Shown one piece after another: positions 1 through 10,933 of a DNA stretch of 64,000 nucleotides; the stretch's first letter is position 1, and each line of letters opens with the position of its first letter. Under the pieces are notes generated by a model that saw only the letters and a list, made by a program, of their open reading frames with translations, had not been told where the DNA came from and made no database searches. The DNA is taken from positions 1 to 64,000 of the forward strand of contig JALENN010000002.1 of assembly GCA_022767745.1 (NCBI GenBank), in the 5' to 3' direction. Made by a program: the position numbers and the translations under genes. The DNA is from Alistipes sp. (lineage in GTDB: Bacteria; Bacteroidota; Bacteroidia; Bacteroidales; Rikenellaceae).

Positions 1-90
1 TGAGAGTCCCAGCGTGAAACGGTCACCTTGTGACGTTTCAACAGTCACCTTATCCAGGCTGACAAATTTACATTTAGTTCTTGTTTCCAT
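1..90 (-). CDS. N-terminal fragment of an unknown protein, cut by the window edge
   Basis: Reading the minus strand from the ATG at 90-88 gives 30 uninterrupted codons up to the window edge, beginning METRTKCKFVSLDKV. The peptide is polar and shows no signal sequence. I do not recognise a family. It lies just upstream of, and divergent from, a degraded transposase, so it could be a real accessory gene or a chance reading frame; the short length allows no firm decision. Confidence 0.35.
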   Translation of the reverse strand, partial: METRTKCKFVSLDKVTVETSQGDRFTLGLS

Positions 91-202
91 AATTCTGCAA
101 CAGGGTTAACCTTAAACATCAAGAATTATGAAGCAAATATAATAAAAGGCTTTCGTACTGCTAGAAATGCTTCAGGCGGAGATTGTGTTGTATGGCATCC
201 TT

Positions 203-493
203 GAAATCATAAACTCAGACCAATACTGTCAATTCATTAGGGCGATTTAGCTCGAAACGGGTGCTCGGTATTCTTCGGAGAAAGTCAGTATGGACGGATG
301 TGGCTGGGCTAAAGACAATATATGGGTCGAAAGTTTTTGGAGAACAATCAAATATAGTATATTTACATTCCATAAGAGGTATCCGGAAGCGCGCTATACA
401 GCGGAATCAAAAGATTCATTGATAACTATAACTACCACTGAAGACATTAAGGAATCGATTGCCAAGTTTACATCTATTCGGCAGCTTGATTAA
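203..493 (+). pseudogene. Degraded IS3-family transposase (integrase core fragment)
   Basis: Codons from 203 read EIINSDQYCQF, the 'xxINSDQGxQF' strand of the DDE integrase core of IS3-family OrfB. An in-frame TAG follows at 248-250, and the same frame continues with SMDGCGWAKDNIWVESFWRT, which matches the region before the catalytic Glu in this group (typically DGRGRAKDNIWIERFWRT). After about residue 40 of the open part the similarity stops and the sequence drifts to an unrelated tail ending in TAA at 493. The N-terminal half and the first catalytic Asp are missing. It is a dead remnant that marks past mobile-element activity at the left of the AT-rich block. Confidence 0.75.
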
Positions 494-549
494 CTAACTA
501 AACTATGATACCTGTCTAAAAACGGTAGTTAATATACTGTAGCAGAGAA

Positions 550-581
550 TTTGGCTACCTTAAAAAAAATAGCTATCTTTA
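550..581 (+). promoter_or_regulatory. Candidate Bacteroidetes-type promoter of the fimbrillin/M64 operon
   Basis: TTTG at 550-553 and TATCTTTA at 574-581 are 20 bases apart, close to the Bacteroidetes sigma-ABfr pattern (-33 TTTG, about 19 bases, -7 TAnnTTTG). The -7 box has one deviation at its last base. The expected transcript start lies some 30 bases before the ATG at 619. Confidence 0.5.
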
Positions 582-618
582 GATCATAAATCTACTAAAC
601 TATTAAAATATTATTCCC

Positions 619-3600
619 ATGAAGATCAAAATGCCTCTTATCTGGCTATTTGCCTCTTCTCTATTCTCTTGTAGCGATCCTTTCTTAGAAGAGAATACAT
701 CCATAGAGATACCAATAAACATACTGGGGAATATTGAACAAGAGTATTTAACGCGTGTAAATGATGCTGGTTTTACGGATGGAGATCAGATGGGAGTCTT
801 TGTTGTTGATTACACCAATGGAGTAGCAGGAGAACTAACAGAGGGGGGTAATCGAGCAAACAACGTATCGTTTACGCTAAATGGCGAAACGAATAGATGG
901 GTGGGAGCATCAACTATATATTGGAAAGATGCTAATACTGCCATAGACTGTTATGGCTATTACCCTTATGAGAACAGTATCGAATCGGTCACAAAACATT
1001 CGTTTACCATTGAGCCAGACCAAAGTGACAAAAGTATTCATGGAAATATGAATGGCTATGAAAAGAGTGATTTCCTTTGGGCAAAAGCCACCAATGTACA
1101 ACCCACAAAAAATGCCATCAAGCTAAACTACACTCATATAATGTCGGGCATAAAAGTGGTTTTGCAACAAGGATCTGGATTTAATGGAGATGAGTGGGAT
1201 AGAATCGAACATATTGTTTCTGTTGATGGCACGTCGCGAAAGGCATCTATCGATCTTTCAACAGGTGATATTATAGCTGAGGGGGCTGCCGATAAAAGCA
1301 TTATTGCTGCGGATCAAGATAATGATACATATCGCGCAGTTATTGTCCCTCAAACAGTAACTGCTGGTTCTAATTTAATTGGGATGACTATTGATGGTAC
1401 CGCATATCATTATGCGATAGACGAATCGATATCGTTCATCTCAGGAAAGATGTACACTTTCACACTCAAAGTTGATAAACGCTCTAGCGGAGATTATTCT
1501 CTAACACTTATATCACAAAGCATTTCCAGTTGGGAGAATGATAATTCCTCGCACAACTTTGAATCAGTAGCATATACCGTCATCAATTGCCCGATAGAGG
1601 GAACCCTCTCTCAATGTATAGCTGATACAGAAAAAAACCAGAAAATATTCGCAACCTTAAAATCACTGGACGTCTCAATTCTATAGACTTCGAGTTCATC
1701 CGCAATAATATGACTGTATTGCAGGGTTTGAATTTAAATGATGTTATTACTTGTGGTATGGTTAGCCAGAGCCACATGATCAATATTTGTCAAGAATTAA
1801 AAGAATTTGTATCTGATTCTGATGTGGATAATGTATTGCCGCATATGGCATTAAAAGGTAAATTATCTTTAAAGCACTTGTTGCTCCCTAAAACCCTGAA
1901 GATAGTAGGAAAAGAGGCGTTGTCGGACTTGGATTTAGCATATAACTCCACCTTGATTATTCCAAATTCAGTAATAGCTTTGGATGACGGTGCTCTAAAT
2001 AATCTGGCTAATTGTTCTATTCAAATGCCAGACTCTCTTATAGGTATAGGTAGTAACGCAATGGCAAATCAAACAGCCAGGTATGATATTAAACTACCTG
2101 CGACTTTAAAATATATCGGCGAAGCCGCTTTCATGAATTCTCAAAAAGTAACCGGCCAATTTAACCTTCCTGCCGATATAGAATATATAGGCCCTCGAGC
2201 ATTTGATCATTTTGGTAGCAATCTGACTGGCAGAATAATTATACCCAGAGCATTAACAACTGTTCCAGATAATGCATTTTCGGCTATGGATTTTGCAAAT
2301 GCTTTTGAAATATCGCTTCATGCCAATATAGAAGAGATAGGCTCTGGCGCATTTAGCAGATATGGATCCGGTTGGTACGGAACAACTCCGAGAGACGTTA
2401 GCTACATAATAAACAATAATATACAATGGCCATCAAACCTAAGAAAAATAGGAGATAGTGCATTTGAAGGTTGTGTTTTTAGGGGTGGCATAAGTCCATT
2501 GCCGGAAAGTATAGTTTTTATTGGTTCTTATGTGTTTAAGGATAGTGACTTACCTGATTATATTAAATTACCCGAGTCTATATCGAGCATTTCTCGATGG
2601 CTTTTCCTTAGTTCAGATATTAAAACTATCGAAATTCCTAACAATGTAGAGTATATAAGCGAACAAGCGTTTTACGGGTGCGAAAACCTACAAAGTGTAA
2701 AAATCGGGAGGTTTGTCGAAGATATTGACAACGAGGCATTTGCATGGTGTCAGGCTTTGGCGGATATCACATGTTTAAGCCCAGAACCTCCAGTGTTGGG
2801 TAACAATGTATTTGACTGGTGTGATATGAATCATCTTATTCTGCAAGTTCCAGAGGGATCTGTGGATAAATATCGCAATGCAGATGGATGGCGAGACATA
2901 AAGTATATAACGGCTTATCATGAGTTGGCGGTCAGTCTGAAAAAGATTACATGCCTTGATAAGGGCATAACTCGAGATATGATTGTGCGTAGTGAGGGCG
3001 AGTGGGAAATAACCCAATGCCCGAACTGGTGCCATGTATCAAAAACCTCGAGCAACACAAATACCACCGAAATAACCATTAGTGTAGATCCTGCTTCGGA
3101 ATCTAGAAATGGTACTGTTGAATTTACGCTTATAGGCAAGGGCTACACAACCACCTGTGATATTGAGCAGTACATGGCATCAGAGAAAGAGGACAAGGAA
3201 ATTGTTTTGCAAAAGGCTTCGTCAGGTGTTATCCCAATACCGATTTTTATCGTGGGAGATGGTTTTACCGCAGAACAGATTGCAGACGGAACATATCTAA
3301 AACTGTGCAATGAGCAAATGGAACACTTCTTTGCGATTGAACCGTATAAAACCTATCGCGACTATTTTACCGTGACGACATCATTAGCAGTATCACCTGA
3401 CAAAGGTATTAGTACAGTTGAAAATATTATAGAAAATAAATTCGAATCAACTAATGACCCCGCAGTGGGATTACGCTGCAACTATGACTTGTTAAGCAAT
3501 TATGCAAAAGAGAGATCAGAATTCATTGATGAACAGAATATAAATAATGCCTTGATAATGGTAATAATGAATACTGATACATTCGATGGCAACTATTATA

Positions 3601-4088
3601 TTGCAGAAGATGGAATGACTATCGGAATGACAACTATAAGTCCCGATGAGTATCCTTACGATACTCGAGGGTTGGTTCAACATTATATAGGAGGTAGAGG
3701 TTTCGGTAGGCTTGCCAGTGAACAGATTAATCATATTGATTACATTAAACAGTGTAATATGTGCGATGCATACAATCAATATATGCTTGGAAAAACACAA
3801 GGTTGGTATAAAAATGTTTCCACCAATAATTCAGTAAATAATGTACCCTGGTCACATCTAATATTTGATCCTCGGTACAGTGATATTGTAGATGTGTATG
3901 AAGGTGGCTTTAATCATTCAAGAGGTATATTCAGATCAGAGCCTCGCAGTTGTATGAGTGAATTTATACAATACTATAATACATATAGCCGCGAATTGAT
4001 TGTTAGGCGCATCATGGAATTGTCAGGGCAAACATTCGACTTTGAGCTGTTTGCACAGAAAGACTCTCGTGATGGTTTGCCAGAATAA
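619..4088 (+). pseudogene. Frameshifted, zinc-site-defective fimbrillin/LRR/BACON/M64 lipoprotein (paralog 1)
   Basis: The N-terminal part (619-1686) is a lipoprotein (lipobox ending in Cys near residue 18) with an Mfa-like fimbrillin domain, including the family's TRV...F.DGDQMGVF motif. The frame then stops. The following frame (open from before 1710 to 4088) continues exactly where the two downstream paralogs continue: LKITG motif, BspA-type leucine-rich repeats to about 2900, a BACON-like segment (about 3000-3170) and an M64 domain (about 3230-4080). Restoring one A in the A7 run at 1631-1637 joins the frames, giving about 1156 residues with the same spacing as the paralogs. The M64 motif HEVGGH of paralog 2 is replaced here by HYIGGR (from 3681), so zinc binding is probably lost. 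It is either a pseudogene, a frameshifted non-enzymatic adhesin, a product of -1 slippage, or carries a one-base sequencing error. Confidence 0.7.
1631..1638 (+). other. A7 homopolymer / A-AAA-AAC slippery heptamer at the frameshift
   Basis: The run of seven A followed by C lies exactly where the reading frame of paralog 1 breaks. In the incoming frame the codons are GAA AAA AAC, so the heptamer A AAA AAC is in the phase required for -1 slippage, and a -1 shift leads into the downstream coding frame. One extra A would also repair the gene. Confidence 0.6.
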
Positions 4089-4108
4089 GGATCTTAATAT
4101 TTTATAAA

Positions 4109-7100
4109 GTGATGAAAAAGCACATACATATAATTATAACTATTCTTGCATTGATATGCCTATGCGCGTGTAACAATCCTATTGAGATTACCGACGAATA
4201 TCCTGGCAAGGTTACTCGTCCGATAGAGATTACTTGCAACATTAATCAACGCGATGTAACGAGAGTTACCAACGGCAGTTTTTCTAATAATGATGCCATT
4301 GGAGTATATATTGTAGATTATATAAATGGTGTTGCTCCTGAGTTAGCAAATTCAGGCAATCATGCAAATAATGTTAAATTCACATACGACGGTACATCGT
4401 GGGAAAGTAATGTTGAGCTATCATGGATAGACGATGAACATGCTGATGCGTACAGCTATTATCCATATGTATCGAATATTGACGATGTAAAATCGTTATC
4501 ATATTCTATTCAGAATCGTCAAGATATTGCCGCACAAGAAGATGGCATTAGCGGCTATGATGCGAGCGACTTTATGTGGGCAAAAGCGGAAAATGTTGCG
4601 CCGGGCTCTGTATTTTATCTCAACCATAAGCATATCATGTCAGCTATTCATATCTCTCTTCTGGAAGGTGAAGGTTTTGAGGAGGAAGAATGGGCTATGG
4701 AAGAGAAAGCCATTTCTATATTGAATACTCAAATTATTGCCAAGATTAATCTACAGGAAGGTGTAGCAACGGTTGATAACGACTCGGAAATTAAGCCCAT
4801 CATCCCTCGTCGTACGAATGACAGTTGGCAAGGAATTGTTGTTCCACAAATTGTCGAGGCAAACAAAACTCTTATACAAATATCCATCGCGGGCAATTTA
4901 TATGAATTTAAACGGGATGAACCTACTATATATGAAGCATCCAAGCAGAATAACTTCTCTATAAAAGTTGATAAACGAGGTACTGGAGATTATAAATTTA
5001 CCCTCATCAGTGAGAGTATAACCGAATGGCAAACAGATCGTAATGGGTTAGACGCTGGTGCCCGTGCATATATTATTATGGATGTCCCGAGCGTAGGAAT
5101 GCTCCAGTCGGTTATAGATCAAAAGCAACTCAATTATAACTCTATAGTCAATCTGAAGATTACCGGAGAGATAGGAGATTCCGATTTCCGGTTTATACGT
5201 GACGAACTTCGCTTTCTGGAGGCAATAAATCTACAAGATGCAAAGCTGGAAAATGATTTCCTTCCACATGGAGCATTTTGTGGAGGCCTTAATAATGAAG
5301 TAAATACTCTGAAATATGTTGTATTTCCCAATCAGATGACAAAAATAGGAGATATAGCTTTCTTAAACACATCTTTATGCCAAGAGTTAGTTTTCCCTGA
5401 GGGTCTTACCCATATTGGAGATAGAGCATTTGACGGCAATCCATACAAGTCGCCGGATTGGTGGGATACTGATCGAAATAACACCAATATATACGGAGTG
5501 TATTTTCCTAACAGCCTAAAACATATAGGGGCCAGAGCATTTACAGATGCTTTTATTAAACACGAACTAATACTTCCCGATAATCTGGAGTTTATTGGCG
5601 AGGCTGCATTTGACAACTGTAGATATATTGTCGGAAATTTGCATATCCCAGAGAAAATCAAAGATATTAGCACCCGGGCGTTTTCTACGTTACTTAGCAC
5701 TAGTGGAGTATTAGAGATTCCTGCAAGTGTGGAGACCATAGGTCTAGGGGCTTTTGCGTCATCCGGGTTCAACGGGCTAATCTTAAATGAGGGTCTTAAA
5801 TCAATTGGCGAAGCTGCGTTTGCCGGTATTGTCTTCAAAAACGGGTATAACCATATTGATCCTAATGAATACGATTTAGCAACAAAAGATGCCGTATATA
5901 ATATCAAGCCTCATCCTTATGGAGGAGAACTGGTTGTGCCAACATCAGTTCAGCTTATAGGCAAAAGAGCTTTTGCCAATACAGCTTTTACGCATGCATA
6001 TCTGCCTGATAATTTTGAAGAGCTTCCTGAAGGATTATTTGCATATTGTACCGAATTAATCGATACAGTGCGGGTACAATCGAAGGTTACTCATCTTCAT
6101 GCAGAGGTATTTAAGAATTGCGAAAAATTGAGTGCTGTAATATTACCGGAGAAGCTTATAAGCATTGCAGACAGATGCTTCGAAAATTGCTTTAATCTCA
6201 ATTATATTCAATGCTTAAGTACAACTCCTCCGACATTGGAAGGATCCGGCCACTTTGATGGCGTGGCAAAGGATAACTTTACTCTTGTGGTTCCTAAGGG
6301 TTGTGTTGAGGCTTATAGGAATGCACCCGGATGGGGTGAGTTTAAGCGAATATCAGAGTATAGGAATTTTGTGATCCGTCCAATGCTTGCCAGATTACTG
6401 AATAATTCTAACGAGAGAAAGATAATCCTTAATTCGGATGAAGCATGGAGTGTAAGCCATATTCCTAACTGGGTAAAGATCTCCGAAACATCAGGATATA
6501 AAAAGACTGAACTTACTGTAACTATCGATGAACTGCCAACGGGTACAGGCAACCGAGCCGACAGCATTGTCTTTAAACTTGAGGGCGAGGATATCACAGC
6601 ATGCTATTATATTGAGCAGTATGATAGTAAATATGGTGAAGATGAACAAGAAATATTGCAAACAGCGACCAAAGGCAATGGTATAAATATCATCATCCTT
6701 GGAGATGGCTATGATGCAAAAGATATTGCTGACGGCCTATATGAAAAGGACATGAAGCAGAGTATAGAGTATTTGTTCGATATTGAACCATATAAAACAT
6801 ATAGAGAGTATTTCAATGTATACACCGCATATGCCATGAGTTATGAGAGTGGTATCGGTACGGTAAATACTCTTAGGAATGTAAAGTTCAATACCATCGG
6901 CGGTGATGCTAATCATAGACTGACTTGTGATTTTGAGGCTGCTCTATATTATGGCGTTGACAATACAGATGTGGAAGAGAGCGAGATCCCAGATTTAACC
7001 TGTATCGTTATTCCCAATACTCCACTTTATGATGGTGTATGTTCAATGTATCCAAACAACTCTGCTGTAGCATTATGCCCCAAGGGTGAGGATGGGTATC

Positions 7101-7645
7101 CTTATGACGCCCGAGGCATTCTTCAACATGAGGTTGGAGGTCATGCTTTTGGCAAACTCGCCGATGAATATATTTACCATTACAGCTTCATACAAACCTG
7201 TACCTGCATTTGTTGTAAACATGTATCAGGATTACAGGAGATGCATGATCTAGGATGGGGATATAATATGTGGCTGTCTGGTAAATATAATGATGTACCT
7301 TGGAGCCACCTTATCAACGACAATAGATACAACGACATAGTGGATATATACGAAGGCGGATACTTCCACAAACGAGGAGTTTACCGCTCAGAGTACAACT
7401 CTTGCATGAATAACAATGTCCCCTATTTCAGTTCTTGGTCAAGAGAACTTATTGTACAAAGAATAAAGGCTTTGGCAGGTGAGAATTATTCATACGAAGA
7501 GTTTGTTGCTAACGATAGCCGTGAATGGGGAAAGGACTTTACGCTTGGAACAAGGGCAAGAGAAGTTGCTCCATCAGAATTTACTGTCTCACGAAGAGGT
7601 AATGCTCCTATTATATCAAATCATAACCCGGTAAGACCTAAGTAA
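4109..7645 (+). CDS. Fimbrillin/LRR/BACON/M64 metallopeptidase lipoprotein (paralog 2)
   Basis: This 1178-residue protein is predicted to be exported and lipid-anchored: a signal peptide ends in the lipobox LICLCAC near residue 21. Domains in order are an Mfa-like fimbrillin domain (about 30-335, with TRVTNGSFSNNDAIGVYI, whose Arg could be a pilin-type protease site), BspA-type leucine-rich repeats (about 350-750, repeated xLxFPxxLxxIGxxAF units), BACON (about 765-845) and an M64 IgA-peptidase-like domain (about 850-1130). The presumed zinc site HEVGGHAFGKLADEY begins at His1007; the C-terminal RSEYNSCM segment matches the conserved SCM region of M64. Family knowledge suggests a surface adhesin-protease acting on host glycoproteins; that substrate is inference. 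It starts 20 bases after paralog 1 and 5 bases before paralog 3, so it is co-transcribed. It is AT-rich compared with the genome after 14,780. Confidence 0.8.
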   Translation: MMKKHIHIIITILALICLCACNNPIEITDEYPGKVTRPIEITCNINQRDVTRVTNGSFSNNDAIGVYIVDYINGVAPELANSGNHANNVKFTYDGTSWESNVELSWIDDEHADAYSYYPYVSNIDDVKSLSYSIQNRQDIAAQEDGISGYDASDFMWAKAENVAPGSVFYLNHKHIMSAIHISLLEGEGFEEEEWAMEEKAISILNTQIIAKINLQEGVATVDNDSEIKPIIPRRTNDSWQGIVVPQIVEANKTLIQISIAGNLYEFKRDEPTIYEASKQNNFSIKVDKRGTGDYKFTLISESITEWQTDRNGLDAGARAYIIMDVPSVGMLQSVIDQKQLNYNSIVNLKITGEIGDSDFRFIRDELRFLEAINLQDAKLENDFLPHGAFCGGLNNEVNTLKYVVFPNQMTKIGDIAFLNTSLCQELVFPEGLTHIGDRAFDGNPYKSPDWWDTDRNNTNIYGVYFPNSLKHIGARAFTDAFIKHELILPDNLEFIGEAAFDNCRYIVGNLHIPEKIKDISTRAFSTLLSTSGVLEIPASVETIGLGAFASSGFNGLILNEGLKSIGEAAFAGIVFKNGYNHIDPNEYDLATKDAVYNIKPHPYGGELVVPTSVQLIGKRAFANTAFTHAYLPDNFEELPEGLFAYCTELIDTVRVQSKVTHLHAEVFKNCEKLSAVILPEKLISIADRCFENCFNLNYIQCLSTTPPTLEGSGHFDGVAKDNFTLVVPKGCVEAYRNAPGWGEFKRISEYRNFVIRPMLARLLNNSNERKIILNSDEAWSVSHIPNWVKISETSGYKKTELTVTIDELPTGTGNRADSIVFKLEGEDITACYYIEQYDSKYGEDEQEILQTATKGNGINIIILGDGYDAKDIADGLYEKDMKQSIEYLFDIEPYKTYREYFNVYTAYAMSYESGIGTVNTLRNVKFNTIGGDANHRLTCDFEAALYYGVDNTDVEESEIPDLTCIVIPNTPLYDGVCSMYPNNSAVALCPKGEDGYPYDARGILQHEVGGHAFGKLADEYIYHYSFIQTCTCICCKHVSGLQEMHDLGWGYNMWLSGKYNDVPWSHLINDNRYNDIVDIYEGGYFHKRGVYRSEYNSCMNNNVPYFSSWSRELIVQRIKALAGENYSYEEFVANDSREWGKDFTLGTRAREVAPSEFTVSRRGNAPIISNHNPVRPK

Positions 7646-7650
7646 GAAAT

Positions 7651-10600
7651 ATGAAGAGATTTTTTATAATAAATATGATGGTTTCGGCCTTGCTATCTGC
7701 TGGTTGCACTGAGGAACCATGGACGATTGAGGATAAAGGGACCCGTCAGGAGATCGAATTGTCTGCCGAATATCCATTACTGACTCGTGTTGCTGACAAC
7801 TCTTTTGAACATGGCGACATGATGGGTATCTCGATTGTGACTAATAGCGATCAAGAGATACTTGCCAAGAATGTCCAGTTCACTTATGACAGCAACAATG
7901 GCAGCTGGAAAGGACTTACTCCATTATATTGGCCAGATGATAATAGGAATATCGATGTTATGGGGTATTATCCCTATTCGGGAGACGTAAAGGATTTATC
8001 TGAATATGCATTCTCAGTAAATAAAAATCAGAGTAACGGGGAAGCATTTGAATCAAGTGATTTATTGTGTGCAAAAGTTGAGAATGCCTCTAAAACCGAT
8101 GGTAAGATACATCTTTCATACCAACATAAAATGGCAGGATTGACAGTTCGTCTTGAACATGGCGACGGTTTCTCTGAAGACGAATGGTCCAATTCATCAA
8201 AGCAGGTGTTTGTATTGAATACTCCTACAAAATGCAATATAGACCTGATGAGTGGGAATATAAGCAATGCAACTGAAACTAATAATATAATTCCATACAA
8301 TAATGGAGATGATTTCAGAGCTGTTACCATTCCGACTACCTACATTGCAGGGGAAGCCATTTTCAGCATTTTGATTGACGGGCAGGAGTATGAGTTTAAG
8401 CGTCAAGAAGATACTCCATTGGTATCCGGGAAGATGCATACTTTTACCATTCAGGTTAGTAAACGAACCGATAGCGGGGACTACTCTTTTGTCTTGCTGG
8501 ATCAAGAAATATCTCCATGGATAGATGACAATGAGTTTCATGAAGGTATTCTCAGACAGTATATTACTGTAACGGTCGGGCAGCCGGGAACCTTCGCCAG
8601 TACTTTGGTCGATATGGGCATCGATTATGAAGATGTAACAAGCCTAAAGGTGACCGGCAAAGTTAATAACGATGATATGATGTTTATGGGAGATATGCCA
8701 TCTCTGACAAGCATCAATATGAAAGATATGATTATTGATAATGACGGTGAAGAAATAGATTATATTATACCCGCCAATGCATTTAATTATGCATCAATCA
8801 TACATTTGGTTTTGCCTGATAAATTAGTGAAAATTGAGGAAAGCGCATTTGCCGACTGCCCGCTTTCTGGTACAATAATCTTTCCAGAGGGACTAGAGGT
8901 TATTGGCAGTGGGGCGTTTGCGCGTTATTCAACAGACTCAGGTAATACGATTAAAGTCTTATTCCCTGGCACATTAAAAAGAATAGAATCTTATGCATTC
9001 TTCGGGAATGCATTTGCGGCAGTCAGAGGAGAGTTAACACTTCCTGAAGGTTTAGAATGTGTTGGAAGTGGAGCTTTTACATGTGCCAATCTTACTGGTA
9101 ATTTAAGACTTCCTTCTACTCTAAAAGAGCTTGGAGAACGTCAAGTATTCAATGGCCATTTCACTGGGGATTTAATCATCCCGGAAGGGGTAACTACAAT
9201 ACCCAATATGTGCTTTATTAGCGCATATTTTGATGGGCGTCTTATCCTGCCTGAAGGTTTGGCAGAAATAGGCCCAGATGCTTTTAGAGACTGCGGATTT
9301 AAGGGTGAACTGGTATTACCTTCAACATTGAAATCAATTCATGAATCAGCATTCATGGGTAATAATTTCTCAAATGTCGTTCTACCGGAGGGGCTAAGCG
9401 TGTTAGGAAGAGATGCGTTTAAGGATTGCTACAATCTTTCCGGTGAGATTGTAATACCTGATGGTGTAACAGCTATATCGCCGGGTATTTTTATGAATTG
9501 TTCAAAATTATCAGCCATAAAATTACATAAAGATATCTCCTTAATTAATGGTGAGGCATTTGCAAATTGCGTTGGAATAACCGAAATTATTTGTGATAAT
9601 CCAACCCCTCCCATTATCAGCAATAGTGCTTTCCAAAATATTGTTAAGGGAAATGTTAATCTACAGGTACCAAAATCGGGTTTAAACGCATATAAACAAG
9701 ATTTTCAGTGGCGCGAATTTACGAGATTAACAGAGTATCGCAATTTTGTATGCCGCCCTTCTGCATCCTGTGCACTACGCTCTGGACAACAAGTATTAAC
9801 TCTTAATGCAGATGGCAACTGGATTTTAGAGCATAAACCAAGTTGGGTAGATGTATATCCAGAATCCGGATATATGAAAACAACTATTACAATCTCATAT
9901 TCAGATTGTCCTAATGGTCAGGAGAGAACAGATAGTCTTGTTTTTAAACTTGCAGATAGTGAAGTGCGCACATATTGTCAACTGTCGCAATATGGTTATC
10001 AATATGAGGAAGATGAGATAGTTCCATTACAAAAACACTCGAAAGGCAATGGAATAAACATATACTTTATAGGCGATGGCTGGGATGCAAATGATATTGC
10101 ACGTGACAAATTCATAGACCAGTGCAATAAAAATATGGAGTACTTCTTCGGACTACCTCCATATGATAGACTGCGTGAATATTTTAACGTGTATGCCATA
10201 ATGGCATTGTCGCAGGAATCCGGAATAAGCAGTGTGTCGGTATCTCGCGACACAAGATTGGGAACATATGCATCTTATGGAGATCTTTGTCTTAATGAAA
10301 GTGTGGCTCTTGACTATATAACCTCTGTTACCGGCCATAAACAAGGCCAATGGTTTAGAGAAGGAGAACTATGGAAGGATGTTATTGTTATTATCCCAAA
10401 CACTACGGATTATCCAGGAATAACATATTATCTCAATGATGGTTCTACTGTATCTCTTTGCCCTCTGAGCACAATGGAATATCCCAATGATTCACGTGGA
10501 GCCGTGCAACATGAAGTTGGTGGGCATAATTTTGGGAAACTGGCCGATGAGACTACCTTTATAAATGCTTATTTTGCAAATAATGGTATTTATGAAACCG

Positions 10601-10911
10601 CTAAAGGCTGGGGGTATTTTCAAAATGTATCAAGCAACGGAAAATCAAATAATGTCCCTTGGACACAATTTATTTTCGATCCAAGATATAGTGATTATGT
10701 CGATTTGTATGAAGGAGCATACGGGTACACCAGGTCTATATGGCGTTCAGAAGCGGCTTCTTGTATGGGAAATACCTATATTCCTTACTACAACACTATT
10801 AGTAGATACGATATTACGCGAAGAGTTATGGAGCTTTCCGGAGTAGGGTTCAATCCGGAACGAGATTTTTATAGTGTAGATACTAACAAATGGGGCAAAA
10901 CGGATTATTAA
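7651..10911 (+). CDS. Fimbrillin/LRR/BACON/M64 metallopeptidase lipoprotein (paralog 3)
   Basis: This 1086-residue lipoprotein (SALLSAGC lipobox near residue 19) has the same architecture as paralog 2: a fimbrillin domain (about 22-315, with LTRVADNSFEHGDMMGISI), BspA-type leucine-rich repeats (about 345-685), BACON (about 705-785, with W...PSWVDVYPESG) and M64 (about 797-1075). The zinc motif HEVGGHNFGKLADE begins at His954; the Tyr that follows ADE in paralog 2 is Thr here. The conserved RSEAASCM segment is present near the C-terminus. It lacks the extra C-terminal tail seen in paralog 2. It is probably translated from the same message, being only 5 bases behind the previous stop. An active secreted metallopeptidase is likely; its substrate is unknown. 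Confidence 0.8.
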   Translation: MKRFFIINMMVSALLSAGCTEEPWTIEDKGTRQEIELSAEYPLLTRVADNSFEHGDMMGISIVTNSDQEILAKNVQFTYDSNNGSWKGLTPLYWPDDNRNIDVMGYYPYSGDVKDLSEYAFSVNKNQSNGEAFESSDLLCAKVENASKTDGKIHLSYQHKMAGLTVRLEHGDGFSEDEWSNSSKQVFVLNTPTKCNIDLMSGNISNATETNNIIPYNNGDDFRAVTIPTTYIAGEAIFSILIDGQEYEFKRQEDTPLVSGKMHTFTIQVSKRTDSGDYSFVLLDQEISPWIDDNEFHEGILRQYITVTVGQPGTFASTLVDMGIDYEDVTSLKVTGKVNNDDMMFMGDMPSLTSINMKDMIIDNDGEEIDYIIPANAFNYASIIHLVLPDKLVKIEESAFADCPLSGTIIFPEGLEVIGSGAFARYSTDSGNTIKVLFPGTLKRIESYAFFGNAFAAVRGELTLPEGLECVGSGAFTCANLTGNLRLPSTLKELGERQVFNGHFTGDLIIPEGVTTIPNMCFISAYFDGRLILPEGLAEIGPDAFRDCGFKGELVLPSTLKSIHESAFMGNNFSNVVLPEGLSVLGRDAFKDCYNLSGEIVIPDGVTAISPGIFMNCSKLSAIKLHKDISLINGEAFANCVGITEIICDNPTPPIISNSAFQNIVKGNVNLQVPKSGLNAYKQDFQWREFTRLTEYRNFVCRPSASCALRSGQQVLTLNADGNWILEHKPSWVDVYPESGYMKTTITISYSDCPNGQERTDSLVFKLADSEVRTYCQLSQYGYQYEEDEIVPLQKHSKGNGINIYFIGDGWDANDIARDKFIDQCNKNMEYFFGLPPYDRLREYFNVYAIMALSQESGISSVSVSRDTRLGTYASYGDLCLNESVALDYITSVTGHKQGQWFREGELWKDVIVIIPNTTDYPGITYYLNDGSTVSLCPLSTMEYPNDSRGAVQHEVGGHNFGKLADETTFINAYFANNGIYETAKGWGYFQNVSSNGKSNNVPWTQFIFDPRYSDYVDLYEGAYGYTRSIWRSEAASCMGNTYIPYYNTISRYDITRRVMELSGVGFNPERDFYSVDTNKWGKTDY

Positions 10912-10933
10912 TAATGAAAAAAGCTATATAACT

